Below, one piece after another: positions 23,901-34,987 of a DNA stretch of 64,000 bases. Source of the DNA: Populus alba (lineage: Eukaryota; Streptophyta; Magnoliopsida; Malpighiales; Salicaceae); assembly GCF_005239225.2 (NCBI RefSeq), contig NC_133288.1, forward strand, positions 10,670,169 to 10,734,168. Reading direction: 5' to 3'. Numbering within the stretch: the first letter of the stretch is position 1; each line of letters begins with the position of its first letter. Both the position numbers and the translations under genes were made by a program. The notes beneath the pieces were generated by a model that saw only the letters and a list, made by a program, of their open reading frames with translations, made no database searches and was not told the origin of the DNA.

Positions 23901-26900
23901 CGGCGGTCCCTTACACCGCCCTTGCCCAGAAGGCAATGTCAAGGCATTTTCGGTGTCTAAAAGAAGCAATATCAGCACAGTTGAAGCATAGCTGTGAGCT
24001 ACTTGGAGACAAAGATGGTGCCGGGACCTCAGCCATAACAAAAGGAGAGACACCGAGGCTTAAGTTATTAGAGCAAAGTCTCAGACAACAAAGAGCCTTT
24101 AACCAGATGGGCATGATGGAACAAGAAGCTTGGAGACCCCAGAGAGGCTTGCCTGAACGATCTGTCAACATTCTAAGAGCCTGGCTTTTTTGAGCATTTT
24201 CTCCACCCGTACGTTACTTTTACCTAAACTTCACTATAATCAAGAAAGTTGCAAAAAATCAAAGTATATGCACTTATTATTTAGCAGTAGAGTAAAGTTT
24301 TTATCATATAATGATACTTTCTGATTAGTTAACTAGATAGATACTAACACAAGATTCAAGTTCCCTTGTTTTACTATCTAGCTTTTTGTCCATAATGTGA
24401 TTAAAAGGAACAGTAATGCAGTGTCCTTGGATGCTGTCTCGTCAGCTAAAAGCTGTCAAAGGGTTTCTATTCGTCCACTGCTTTTTCCATTATACCTAAG
24501 TTCCCTCCTCCATTCGCAGACCTCAGAAATTAGCTAGTGTGTGAAATAAAAAGAGAGAAAACTTTATTAAAGTTTGATTTAACTGACTACCTTTCCCTTT
24601 CTCTCTCTTGTTCTCTATGTGAAAATCACAATTTATACAGAAAATAATAAGAGAGATCTATGAGCGCAGTTGTACGTATCCCCCTAAACTTCTCTGATAC
24701 CCCTACTCTACTACTGCCTGCTACAAAATACTGCTCATCTTTTCTTCTTAGATTCTCGCGCCTCGTGTTATTTGGTACACAAATTTTAGCTAGCATTGGT
24801 GTCTCTCTCTTTATATGGTTTATGTGTTGACTCTGATGTCATTTTCTGGTCTCTTTCTCAGGTATCCAAGCGATGCTGATAAGCATCTGTTAGCTAGACA
24901 GACTGGTTTATCGAGAAATCAGGTTAGCCGCCCCCCCAAATCTCTTTCTCTACATAAACACCTTTTTGATCTCTTCTTGAGACGAGGGAAATAGAGGGTT
25001 TCAGGGTAGGCTACTGTCATGTAACATGAAAATGGGATTCTATTCTAAGGGACCATGAGGGAGTTGAGTAGATTTGTTTGCATGGTTTAGGGTTTACTTT
25101 CTCTGGTTTACTTCTATGTCTTTCTGCTAGAGAAAGACACACATGTGTTACCCATAAGGGTCTAACACCTCTTTCTTTCTTTTGTTTTAGTTTGTGTTTT
25201 CTATATATTTTTTAATTTATTGATTTCTTTGGATTCTTTTAATTATAAGTCGAGTCGAGGGACATAGATTCTTAAATGGACATTATCAGTGAAGAAACTC
25301 TAGGGAGATACTATTAATTAAGAGCAGAGACACAAGTACACAAGAGATGAGACATGAGAGTTTGCATCTTTGATTCTCTTTCTATGTCTCTCTCTCTCTC
25401 TCTACAAATGACACCACATATTATCCAACCCACGCGAAGAAGAACCATTAAAGACAGTGAACAAAATTCTTGTATACTTGTCGGGATTTTTTACTTGCAT
25501 GTTATTCTTTACCACCTGCAAGTGGGTTTTTTTAACCCTCATACTGTTTTCTTGTTTATCACGTATTTATTGAAACTGCATCTCCTTGTTTTCTCGTTGT
25601 GATTAAACCCTATAATTTTATTTCTTTTTTCTATTTAATCTGTTTTCCTCTCAAAATTTAAGGTAAAGATGGGTTCCAACTTGACTCTTCTTCGTTCGGA
25701 ATTTTTTTTCTTTCTTCCCTTGTCTTGCGTGAAATTAAAAGAATATGTTACTAAATTTTCAGCGAGAAGTTCTGAAAAAACTATATATATATATTTCTAT
25801 TGAACATTATTTATGTTACTGTGTTTTTCAAGTATTTTTGTTTGGAAATAAATTGAAAAAATATTTTTTAACATAAATATATTAAAATAATTTAAAATCA
25901 TTAAAAAATTAATTTAAAACAATGCTTTTTTTTAAATAAACTTTTAAAGCAAAAACATACTCATTCTAAATTCACCATCATGTATAATTTATTATCAAGT
26001 GTAGTACTGTAATTTCTTATAAATGTTTTGCCGTTAGGTACCTGTTATATTAACTGAATGAAAAGCAAAATCCCAAAGGTGCCCTTGGAAAGGGAATAGA
26101 AATGAACACACATTTAGATGCTTTTATTGTAAGGTATTCTTGAATTATTCATGGCAATCGACACTGTCAAGTGAATTCCACAGCTACTAATGCCTGTTAT
26201 AATAATATTATGTGTTTTGTAGCTTTTATTATTTTATTTTTTATAATTATCTCGAAAGGATATCCCAATTAGCAACTAAGATATGCATGCATCATATATA
26301 TATTAAATGAAGGTTTATAATGCATGCTACTCTATGCGCTGTTTAGGTGTCAAACTGGTTCATTAATGCGAGGGTTCGGTTGTGGAAACCCATGGTTGAA
26401 GAAATGTACCAGCAAGAAGCCAAAGATGAGGAACCAGGGGCAGAAGACAGAGAAAGGAAGCCAACGAGCAGCAACAGCAACAGCAACAACAACAACAGTG
26501 GGCTTGCACAAACACCAACGCCTACTACAACAACGACAGGATCATCAGCACCAGCTGCCACAACAACAGCCCCCACAGCTACAACCATGCCATCAGGAAA
26601 AAGATCCGAAATCAATGCCAATGAAAAGGACCCTTCACTCCTTGCCATCAATAGACAGTGTTTCTCGGAAAACCAAGCTAAACTCTCCACCTCCTCCTCC
26701 ACCACCATTATTACACCCACCAATATCACCTCCGCCACAGAGGTCGCACCACAGCCTCATGCTGGACAATCCTTCCATGACTTCGCTGACGATACATGTC
26801 GCCAGGGCAGCATTGTTACAGCTGATTATGGGACCACATCCGGCAATGCCAATGCTGACCACAATGGGTCTACACTTATAAGGTTTGGGACCTCTGCTGC

Positions 26901-26994
26901 TGGAGATGTGTCTCTCACTCTAGGGCTACGCCATGCTGGAAACGTGCCTGACAAGAGCCCTACTTTCTCCGTTAGAGATTTTGGGGGCTGTTAA
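20949..26994 (+). CDS. BLH2: BEL1-like homeodomain protein, BLH2/SAW1 type; homeodomain frameshifted here
   Basis: This is a TALE homeobox transcription factor that pairs with KNOX proteins in the nucleus. Arabidopsis SAW1/SAW2 limit growth of leaf margins by repressing KNOX genes. Coding exons are 20949-22337, 23822-24208, 24862-24922 (61 bp) and 26347-26994. Seen: N-terminal '[18 protein letters not shown]' and '[14 protein letters not shown]', shared with SAW1; a Gln run (about residues 62-70); ZIBEL-type 'GLSLSLSS' (about 300); SKY box '[15 protein letters not shown]' (385 on); BELL domain from '[14 protein letters not shown]' (about 443) through exon 2; homeodomain with the PYP loop extension split over exons 2-4 and '[15 protein letters not shown]' as helix 3; C-terminal '[12 protein letters not shown]'. 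Exon 2 has one T too many in the run 24186-24191 (CTTTTTTGAG), giving TGA at 24191-24193 after 'RAWLF', where all family members continue with 'EHFLHP'. As assembled, the product stops at 586 aa without a homeodomain; without the extra base it would be 827 aa. The start ATG agrees with the SAW1 N-terminus (MGI..). Confidence 0.93.
22338..23821 (+). other. BLH2 intron 1, GC-AG type
   Basis: The BELL domain must read ..[14 protein letters not shown]. Exon 2 starts with GTGGAT after ATTGCAG (23821), so exon 1 must end at GAG (22337) and the intron begins GCATGT. The nearby GT at 22342 would shift the frame into an immediate TAA. The intron is 1484 bp long, with an AT-rich stretch at 23390-23510 resembling dispersed MITE-like sequence. 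Confidence 0.85.
25830..25965. repeat. MITE-like AT-rich insertion in BLH2 intron 3
   Basis: This is a TTTTT.TTTGGAAATAAATTG..AACATAAATATATTAAAATAATTT..AAAATTAATTT type sequence. Related AT-rich segments occur at about 23390-23510, 32090-32200, 33366-33530 and 34600-34790. The shared core (ATATTAAAATAAT.TTT and TTTTAAAAA.TTATTTT) suggests a dispersed non-autonomous DNA element, but termini and target duplications are not resolved. Confidence 0.35.
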
Positions 26995-27300
26995 TTAAAA
27001 TCAATTAATCATAAACTCTTATATAGTACATTTCAGAGAAAATATAATCTTACTTTCTGCCTTCTTTCTTTCTTTCTTCTTTCTACTTTCATTCTAAGAA
27101 GAAAGAAATACATAATGAGATCAAAACGTATAGCAATATTGAAGGTGGCTAGCTGTACGGATTCTATTGTAATTGTATAGTAGATTGTTTTGCATTTTTC
27201 AGTCTTTTTAAAAAAAAAAAAAATATGTACGTCTTAAGTTAAGATTTGTACCCTTTTATTTTACTAGAATAACAAAACAATCAAGTCATATATTTTCATA
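26995..27300 (+). other. BLH2 3' untranslated region (approximate)
   Basis: After the TAA stop (26992-26994) comes T/C-rich, then A-rich noncoding sequence with a CTTT microsatellite (27060-27085). No clear poly(A) signal can be singled out. The end is an estimate. Confidence 0.4.
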
Positions 27301-27858
27301 GAGGAAGGTGATTGTGGGTAGACATTTTTTTTTCACTTGAAGAATATAGATGACTCTTCTCGATGATTATCCAAAAAAAAAAAGAACATAGATGACTGTC
27401 CTTTGTCTCTTCCACACATAATTGCAATTCCAATCCCTTATTTGCAAGAGATGGATGAAGAAGGATATATAATACATAATAAATGAATAGATTACAATTT
27501 AATAATGACAAAACCTAGAGATGAGCTGTATTAATCTAGGATATATGTACTCTTCTGGGTACTATGATGAGTAGTGAAAGCTACTGATTTCGTGACTGAT
27601 ACTTGTTTATAAAACCATGTGGTTGAGGCTATAGAAACGGATGCTAAACTTGATTTTTAAGCACATCACTATATTCTTTGAAGTTGGGTCTCTTTCCTCT
27701 CGGTTCCATCTCAACTACTTTTTTCACGTATAATGATTTTCAATTTTAACCTATTGTTGGAGAGATTTAATAATCAATTACATTTTATGGTCTTATATCT
27801 AAATTTAAACATCCAGTGTATTTGAGATAAGAGTAGGTGTGTGTGTGTATAATGAGAA
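27301..27858. other. Intergenic DNA, nothing recognised
   Basis: AT-rich sequence without domain-bearing frames. A (GT)n stretch at 27835-27850 precedes the first TRIM element. Confidence 0.5.
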
Positions 27859-28063
27859 GTTATTAGAGAATAATATAAATCATATCTTGAGATTTCACCT
27901 AATAGTTTAAGCTATAAGATTGAGATGGTTCTTTGACATGGTATCAAAGTCTTAATGATTAAGCGATCATGTTCGAATCTCATCATCCCTATTTATTTGA
28001 TAAAAAATTAAGCACAAGATAATGTGAACAGTTTAAACTATTGGGTTGCGATGATTCTTTGAC
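27859..28063 (+). mobile_element. TRIM-type miniature LTR element, + strand, decayed
   Basis: The left terminal repeat (27859-27938) runs 'TAGAGAATAATATAAATCAT' ... TTTGACA and is followed at once by TGGTATCAAAGTC (27939-27951), a tRNA-iMet primer site with one change. About 70 bp of internal sequence leads to a shortened second terminal repeat (28023-28062) sharing 'AACTATTGGGTTGCGATGAT' and ending TTTGACA. It contains no coding sequence. The terminal repeats match those at 29402-29691 in reverse orientation. Confidence 0.7.
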
Positions 28064-28774
28064 AGAAATTTATTAAATTTTAGAAAAACTTACAAAATAT
28101 AAGTTTATGAATAACTACATTAGATTGGTTAGGAAATAGACTACATCGTTTATTTTCGTTTGTTTTATAGGATTATCACAATCTCAAATAAATATGTATT
28201 TTAGGGTTGGTGTTTAATTTTATTAGCATCAATTTTTATTATATAATTAAATAAAAAATTATAAAAAAGTTATTAAACCTAATAAAGTCCATAACCTGGG
28301 TCGCAGAGGGACCAAGGTTGATCCAATCTATCTTTGTCTCGATATTTTTAAAAAATATTTGTCATCTTGAAATTTTGTAATAGTTAAGTTATGTTTTTAC
28401 CGATCATTCAGGTTATCTTTGGATCCATAAAATCAATCGATTTAAGTTGGGCCAACTCCCACGCAGTTTTTATTGGAAACTTGAGTTAGATAAAGAGTTA
28501 GGACAAAAGGTTTTAAGATTAACCAACTTGATCAGGTTTAATGATACTATCAAAAAACTCTTCATGCTCTTAATATTCTATTTTACATTTTAAAAAAAAA
28601 AAATTGATTTGATTGCGATAGAGTGCAGGCTAATAAACTAGTAATTTCTAAATAAAGGCAATTTAAATATATTATATAGGTTAAATCATAAAAGAATTGA
28701 AAATAGGTTTTCAACATGTATTTTAAACTTAGAAAAATAATCTAAATGATGAATTTTGTCGTTATCAAAGGATT

Positions 28775-28990
28775 ATGACCTCTCAATTACGTTGTTAGGT
28801 TGTTAGGTAAAACCCCAAGATATGATTTATATCATTATTTAACATATCTCTTTAAGTGAAAGCCCTTAGACTTGAAACTTGTATAGGCTCATACTACTTT
28901 GTGCTCATTTTTTATTAAATAAAACGAGAATGGTGAGATTCTAACTTGTGATTGCATGGTTAATAAGACTGTAATATCATCTTAAACTAT
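28775..28990 (-). mobile_element. TRIM-type element, - strand, truncated
   Basis: A left copy of the terminal repeat (about 28785-28852: GTTAGGTAAAACCCCAAGAT, ATTTATATCATTATTTAACA) leads into an internal part with 'AGTGAAAGCCCTTAGACTTG' as in 29402-29691, and a weak primer-site remnant (GACTGTAATATCA). The second terminal repeat is only vestigial. Same family as its two neighbours. Confidence 0.6.
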
Positions 28991-29401
28991 AACATTCTTC
29001 TTCTTATATGAAATTATGTTTCATAAATTTGAGTTCAGACCATCTAAATGAGATGTAAGGAACCTTATCTTTTTTTAGTTTTAAATTTTGAAAAAGAAAG
29101 GACAAGAAATAATTTTTTTTAACAAAATAATTAAATCCTTCTTATAACCCTTTTCTCGGTGTCCCTTCATCTTAAATCAAATATCCTCTAATACGTTAAT
29201 TGGTCATTTTTTAGAAGAGTATAGTAGTTGATCTTTATAATGAATTATAATATAACTATATTATTTCAACTAAGTATGTGCCTCTAGCTCTAATTAACAA
29301 TAGTTATTAAACATGTTTTGATTTAATAAATTAAATTTAATAGACCTAACCGGTTTTTAATGACCTTGTTAGCCTCATCAATTTCAGTTTCTGTTCTGTT
29401 C

Positions 29402-29691
29402 TGTTAAAGAATTATCTCAACCCAATAGCTTAAGTTGTTAGGTGAGGTATCAGGATATAATTTATATTATTCTCTAACACTTCACCTTAAGTGAAAGCCC
29501 TTTAGACTTAAGAATTACACAGACTCACATTATTCTTATATTTAATTTTTATCAAATAAATATAGATGGTAAGATTCGAACTCGTTACCACTATCATCAA
29601 GGCTCTGATATAATGTTAAATAATCATCTCAACCCAATAGGTTAAGCTATTAGGTAAAATATCAGGATATTATTTATATTATTCTCTAACA
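29402..29691 (-). mobile_element. TRIM element with paired 78-bp terminal repeats
   Basis: Two direct terminal repeats of 78 bp (29402-29479 and 29614-29691) both start TGTTAAA.AAT.ATCTCAACCC and end ATTATTCTCTAACA, with TG..CA termini. Between them lie 134 bp. On the minus strand a primer site (29601-29613, GGCTCTGATATAA on +) abuts the repeat, matching initiator tRNA-Met with one change. No coding capacity, total 290 bp. I see no flanking target duplication. This fits terminal-repeat retrotransposons in miniature (TRIM). Confidence 0.82.
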
Positions 29692-30553
29692 AAAATCCAA
29701 TTAGGTGAATATTATATAAACCAAAAAAAAAAAACCACTTCTATTTTAGTAAAAATAATTAATCTGATAAACTAATAATTCATTCTCAGTAAATCCCAAT
29801 ATCGAAATGTTAACTATACCTCTATTTACTTATAGATAGTATAGGGTACGTAGGTTTCGATACATTACCTGGTAACCAACACTAATTAGAAACATTGGTT
29901 CCTTAAAGTCCACAACAACAACAATAATGTGTAAAGCAACAAAGAACCCTTTACCTAATACGTTGCTTTTCTTTTTAGGAACACCACAACCTTAAACAAC
30001 ATATATGCCTTACATTTGAATTTGCAAAGGTGTTTTTGCTGCATGCGACGATCAATGTGTTCCTTTTGAATCAAGGAATCTATTTTAATGGAGGAAGATT
30101 CTATGAGAAATTATAAAATATGTTTTGGGCAATTGTATGATGTGATGTAGCAGCGGTTAAATCGCTATCTTGATAGGAAAAGTACAAAACAATATGTTTC
30201 ACTCATGGAAGTAAGTATCAAAGCAGCAACGCCATTCTCTCTTCTGTATAACGTTCTTTGATCGTCGGAGTTGCTTAAAAAGGAAATTTAAAAAATTATT
30301 CTTCAAAAGATTTAATTAAATGGACCATTTTGTTTCAATTTTTTCCTACTATTCTGACAGTCAAACAATCGCTAAACTAAAACATAAACTAAAATTAAGG
30401 GTTAGATTTCTTATTTTGTGTTTTTTACACTCAAATTCTGAGATGTATGATCAGTGCATATATGTAGAAACGGAGTGATTTCGAGAAAATTCCTTCTTCT
30501 TTTTTCAAAATTAGTACCTATTTAATATAAATATATTAATGGGTTAACTGATC
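29692..30553. other. Intergenic DNA, nothing recognised
   Basis: Unique-looking AT-rich sequence with no domain-bearing frame and no structured repeat that I can see. Confidence 0.5.
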
Positions 30554-30580
30554 AATATATATATATATATATATATATAT

Positions 30581-30614
<34 letters not shown>
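30554..30614. repeat. Compound (TA)n(TG)n microsatellite
   Basis: About 27 bp of TA dinucleotides pass directly into about 34 bp of TG dinucleotides. Confidence 0.95.
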
Positions 30615-30616
<2 letters not shown>

Positions 30617-31724
30617 ACATCCTTTCGCTATTCTTATGATAGTTGTTTCATTAATGTGTTATAAATATTGCTTTCGAGGGGGTCTGAGCAGAGTTCGCAA
30701 ACATCTGGGCTAGCTAGGATAGGATCAAAAAACCCTCACTGCCAGTCATCAATATACCACAGCTGACAAGTACCCCAGAATGGTTTCTTTGTCTTATTTC
30801 AACTAAAAAATTTCAAATTCAATGTGAAGAAATTGACAGTATATAAAATGATATATTATAGTGTTTTTGTGTGTTTTTTCTTTTTAAAAAAATTGAATTA
30901 AAACAAGGCAGAGAGAAAAGAAGGATCCCCACCAAAATATAACAACTTGGACTGGGCCCCTATCTCAAAAAAATTGCTAGATTGAAAGCTACCCCTCAGA
31001 TCCAATCCAAGGGCCTGTCCACCAACCAGATACCAGTAACATGGGGTACCCCCTGATAGGAACACACACATGATGATGATCATGATGAGGAGGAGGAGGA
31101 GGAGGAGGAGGAGGATTTTCTTCTTTATTTCTTTCTTTGTTCTTGGTCATGGCATGGCCTGGCCCCATTCTTCTCAGAGCTGATGACAGTTTTACAGACT
31201 TCAGTGACATATAAATTGAACTGGTTGAATGCGCAGGTAGGATAGGGTTTCCTGTAGATAAGATATGGACCTTAATTGGGTGCCAAAAGGAGCCTTGTTT
31301 ACTAATTACTTCTGCTAAAATAATTGGAAATTATTCCTGTGACGACATCAATAATGGATGGTTTCATAAGTTTACCACAATCTCGATTTTATACAAGCAT
31401 GTTTATTTAGTGACCACATTAAATACTCCATATATGCTTCAGATCAAATTAATCTGAATATTTTGAAGAAAGTGGTTTTGTATTGAAAATTAATCATCTT
31501 ACAGAATTTCAAAACTACTGTACGCTATCTTTTATTTTTGATAAATATGTTGTTGATTAACGGAATGTTAGGGTAAATATATTAATAAAAGTTTATGTCA
31601 GTGAAACTGTTAAATTCAGTAGTGTAATATTCCGTAAAACATAATGTTATATAAAAATTTAAAAATCATCATGAATCTTAATGAACCTTTTAATCCTAGC
31701 CTAGATGTTATGTTTTATATATAT
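30615..31724. other. Intergenic DNA of more balanced base composition
   Basis: 30660-30790 and 30930-31220 are less AT-rich than their surroundings and look unique. A (GGA)n run sits at 31086-31115. No protein domain is recognisable on either strand and I match no plant miRNA or tRNA. Could be regulatory or noncoding RNA; unassigned. Confidence 0.4.
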
Positions 31725-31940
31725 TATATTAGAAAGATGGTTATCATTAAAGTGTTGGTATAGCGATTAAAAACATCGTTATATTTTTTGTAAGAGTGAA
31801 AACAAAAGTTTGATTTCTAAAAAAACATACTCGTTTGAGAGGGGTAACCACAAATTTTAAATGAGACTAATCTTACCTTTTAAAAAAAATATATAAAAAT
31901 ACTTAGATTAGCACCAAAAATATATATATTAGAAAGATGG
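31725..31940 (+). mobile_element. SINE-like insertion with 16-bp target duplication
   Basis: The same 16 bases, TATATTAGAAAGATGG, occur at 31725-31740 and 31925-31940 and bracket 184 bp. The insert carries 'GTTGGTATAGCGATTAAAAA' (A-box-like) and a B-box-like 'AAGTTTGATTTCTAAA', and ends in an A-rich/TA tail. Long target duplications and tRNA-like promoter halves fit a tRNA-derived SINE, here diverged. Confidence 0.65.
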
Positions 31941-32610
31941 CTTTGGTTTAGAAATCCAAAATAGTTCAACAATACTCCTAGGTTTTATTGTGCGCGTGTG
32001 TATGGATAGTTAATCACTACTGTTAATTATTTATTAACATCCAACTCCAAGAGACAAATTTAGAAGAAGTCTCATTCGTGTTTAGTGTTTAATATTGTAG
32101 TAAATAATATATTTTAAAATTATTAAAAAAAATCATTAATTTAATTTTTTTCAAGTAAAATATATTTTTAAATACATTTAAACTAAAAAAACTCAACTAC
32201 TAGTCAACTGCTTCTGGTCTGGCTAAAGATTTTAGTTAGTACAATGAGGGCCACTTAATGTAATTTTAATGACAAGGGAGGGAGGCTCAGATGCCCCACA
32301 TCCCCGACAAGGGACAGCAGCAAGTTATGTGGATTATTAACTAAGAGCACATTCATGTTTAAGGACCACTAAATTGAAAGTTTCTTCCTTTATAAATCTC
32401 ACATGGAGCAGCAACGAGATTGTTCAATCATATTCATAACCTAGCTAGCTGCCCTCCGGCCCCCGCTGTCGTATTCCTTCTTATTTATGGCCTTTCCCCC
32501 TAAATTGAGAGGAGGAGGAGGAAGAAGAAGAAGAAATTGTTTTTAGAAATTATTATTAGGGCAAAGTAGTGGTCATGGGGTTACACCAGAAGAAATAATA
32601 AGAATAGTCC

Positions 32611-32793
32611 CCAGGGGATGTAGCGTGGTAACAAAGAGCTTGAGATCTGCACAGCAGGTCTTGAGTTCGAGTCAGGGCGTGCACTTCTTGTAAGAGCCTG
32701 GGACAGTCGGGGTTTTACTCGCTTATCTAGGCCCACAAAGTGCGCTTTCCAGAGAGTGGGTTTCCTTGAATCCAAAAAAAAAAAAAAAAAAAA
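32611..32793 (+). mobile_element. tRNA-derived SINE with poly(A) tail
   Basis: It begins 'GGGGATGTAGCGTGGTAAC' (A-box region TAGCGTGGTAACA) and about 40 bp later has 'GGTCTTGAGTTCGAGTC' (B-box GTTCGAGTC). A tRNA-unrelated body follows, ending in a 20-base poly(A) at 32774-32793. This is the layout of plant tRNA-related SINEs such as those of Salicaceae. A clear target duplication is not visible. The minus-strand open frame over it is an artefact. Confidence 0.8.
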
Positions 32794-33082
32794 TATTTAG
32801 TACCACTATGTGGCCATGAATTTTACATTTAAGAACCTCTCTACACATTTCTGCAATCGGCTGCATGTCATCGCCAAAAGAAGAGTTCTTAATTCTTCGT
32901 AGCTATGAAGAACACACCAAAACAAACAGTAGAATCAACAAAGAAACACAGCAAAAGACAAACTAGCAGAGCTTGCTAGCAATGTCAGTTGCACCTCACC
33001 TAGACAAACACACAAAAGAAAACATCGCAAGCAAAGCATATCTGTGCACTCCTCATCATTTGTATGCACGTGCTGGTGGGGT

Positions 33083-33152
33083 TGCAGGCTCGGTATGCAG
33101 AACTGCATTGTAATGTCCTCTGAGGTCTGAAGAACAATGACAAACATTTTAT
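33083..33152 (-). pseudogene. Possible isolated terminal exon, unknown gene
   Basis: On the minus strand, after an acceptor-like TTGTTCTTCAG, a frame reads 'LRGHYNAVLHTEPATPPARA' and then YK and a TGA. The composition looks like a protein C-terminus rather than random AT-rich translation. No upstream exon is recognisable within several kilobases, so it may be a captured gene fragment or chance. I do not recognise the protein. Confidence 0.2.
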
Positions 33153-33365
33153 GATATAACAAGAAACTAGATATGTTGAAACAATAATAGTATTTGGATC
33201 TGCCATGTGTCATTCACTCTACTTTGTTTTCATTATATTTTTCTTCTCAAGTTGGTAGATTGCCCTAATTATATGACTGATGCTTTCAAATTTTTATTGC
33301 AATCTGGGATGCTGTCAATTGTTTGTGTATTAAAGACCACTGTTCTACCTGGTTTGTTGTGGTGG

Positions 33366-33530
33366 GGTTACAGTTTTTTAAAAAATATTTTTTATTTAAA
33401 AATATATTAAAATAATATTTTTTATTTTTAAAAAATTATTTTAACATCAGTTCATCAAATATTATATAAAATATTAATTTTAAATAAAAAAAATTTCAAA
33501 ATTTTTTTAAAAATATTCTAAGTAGATCAA
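33366..33530. repeat. MITE-like AT-rich dispersed repeat
   Basis: It shares the 'AAATATATTAAAATAATATT' and TTTTTAAAAAATTATTTTAACATC core with the segments at 25830 and 34600. Termini not resolved. Confidence 0.35.
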
Positions 33531-34599
33531 GCTATTATAGAATGGGCATAATACAACTCTATCGGGCTTGTTATCTTCCGCTAAACGACTAGCATTTGAC
33601 ATTTCTGCGGTAGGACATTGATGAAAATGACTCCTAGGCATAGAAGAGGAGACCAAGGACACCATCATTGCATGAATTCTTTTATATAAAAATATGACAC
33701 GGTGCGGGTGAAAGTTTTCAAAAAATAACATAAATTAAAAATGTATTTTAAAAATAGCAAAATTTAAACATAATTATGTTACTGAATATATATATAATCA
33801 CAGTTCAAATAATAGTTATTTTAAAATTCATGTCTCATCTAAATTAATTAATATATACAAAAATCAATGCAAAATTTAAAAAAACCAATGACCAATTAAT
33901 CAGATTTAAGATCTAATAATCAAATAAAAAAATACACATAAGTTGATATAACAAGAAAGATAAATTAGAGGAGAAAAAAAAAGAAAAATGAATAATAGGT
34001 CAACGGGCATATTATAACTCTATTTTTGACACATTGATATTATTATAAAAATCTCAACGAAATAATTCTAATTACAACTTGAAAAATCATCAAATTAGAT
34101 TGTAATTATCCCAACTTAACCACAAATAAAATTTTTAATCAATTACAACCTTATTGATAGTCTTTTAATTTGTTATTAGAATCATCTTATCGAGATCTTT
34201 CAAATAGTATCAATTGTGTAAAAAATAGAATCCCGATGTAACTTCAATGGTCTATTTTTTCTTTCCTTTTTTTCTCTCTCAATTTCTCTCTTTGATCAAA
34301 TTAACATATCCACTTTTTTTTTTTTGGTCATTAATATTAACTTTTATACATGATGAGACATGGATTTGAAAAATAACTCAATAGTGGTTATGTAAGAACT
34401 CATATTAATCATGATTGTATTAAAATTATGTTATTTTTTAAATATTTTTTCTCCTTGTATTATTTTCTCAAAACTCTTATTAAATTGTGTTAGAATAATA
34501 CAAAAACCATGCATAGCATAACTTCTCTTTGAACATAACTTGTGTGACCTACATGATTAATAGTAAAAAAAAAAAAAACTTTTAGAGTTATTTGTTTTT
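33531..34599. other. Intergenic DNA, nothing recognised
   Basis: Strongly AT-rich with several homopolymer runs and no domain-bearing frame. Confidence 0.5.
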
Positions 34600-34790
34600 G
34601 TGGTTGAAACTGATTTTTTGTGATTTTTTGAATTTGTTTTTGCTTGAAATTTTTTAAAACAATAATTAGTATTTTTTTTATTATTCTAATATTCTGATAT
34701 CAAAAATATATTTTTTTAAAAAAACATTATTTTTATATATTTTTTAATAAAAAATAATCATTATTATATTCTCAAATATTTCTAAATACA
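34600..34790. repeat. MITE-like AT-rich dispersed repeat
   Basis: It contains 'TTCTGATATCAAAAATATAT' and long A/T runs, resembling the other dispersed copies. Copy-specific ends are not seen. Confidence 0.35.
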
Positions 34791-34987
34791 TGTAACGCAC
34801 CACAAGTTCTGCAGTTACTAGTAAATATCACAGGATGATGTAGGAATCATAAATTATTGACAGATTAAATTGTTAGGTATTCTCATTTATCATATTAAAT
34901 TATATAATGAGCACCTTATTTTGAAAAATCATGTTGCGTTCAATTTCCACAGAAATTGGAATCAAGTTCGGGTGTTAATGTTTTGTC

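Noticed and set aside
26343..26738. 131-codon minus-strand frame rich in Val and Leu
   Set aside because: It is antisense to the low-complexity Thr/Ser/Asn region of BLH2 exon 4.
27939..27953. tRNA-like TGGTATCAAAG sequence as a possible tRNA gene
   Set aside because: It is a primer-binding site complementary to tRNA-Met at the edge of a TRIM repeat; no cloverleaf can be formed.
30930..31220. Possible miRNA precursor in GC-richer unique sequence
   Set aside because: I saw no mature plant miRNA sequence that I know and no long clear stem-loop by eye.
32620..32700. A functional tRNA gene with A and B boxes
   Set aside because: The sequence continues into a non-tRNA body and poly(A) tail, so it is a SINE.
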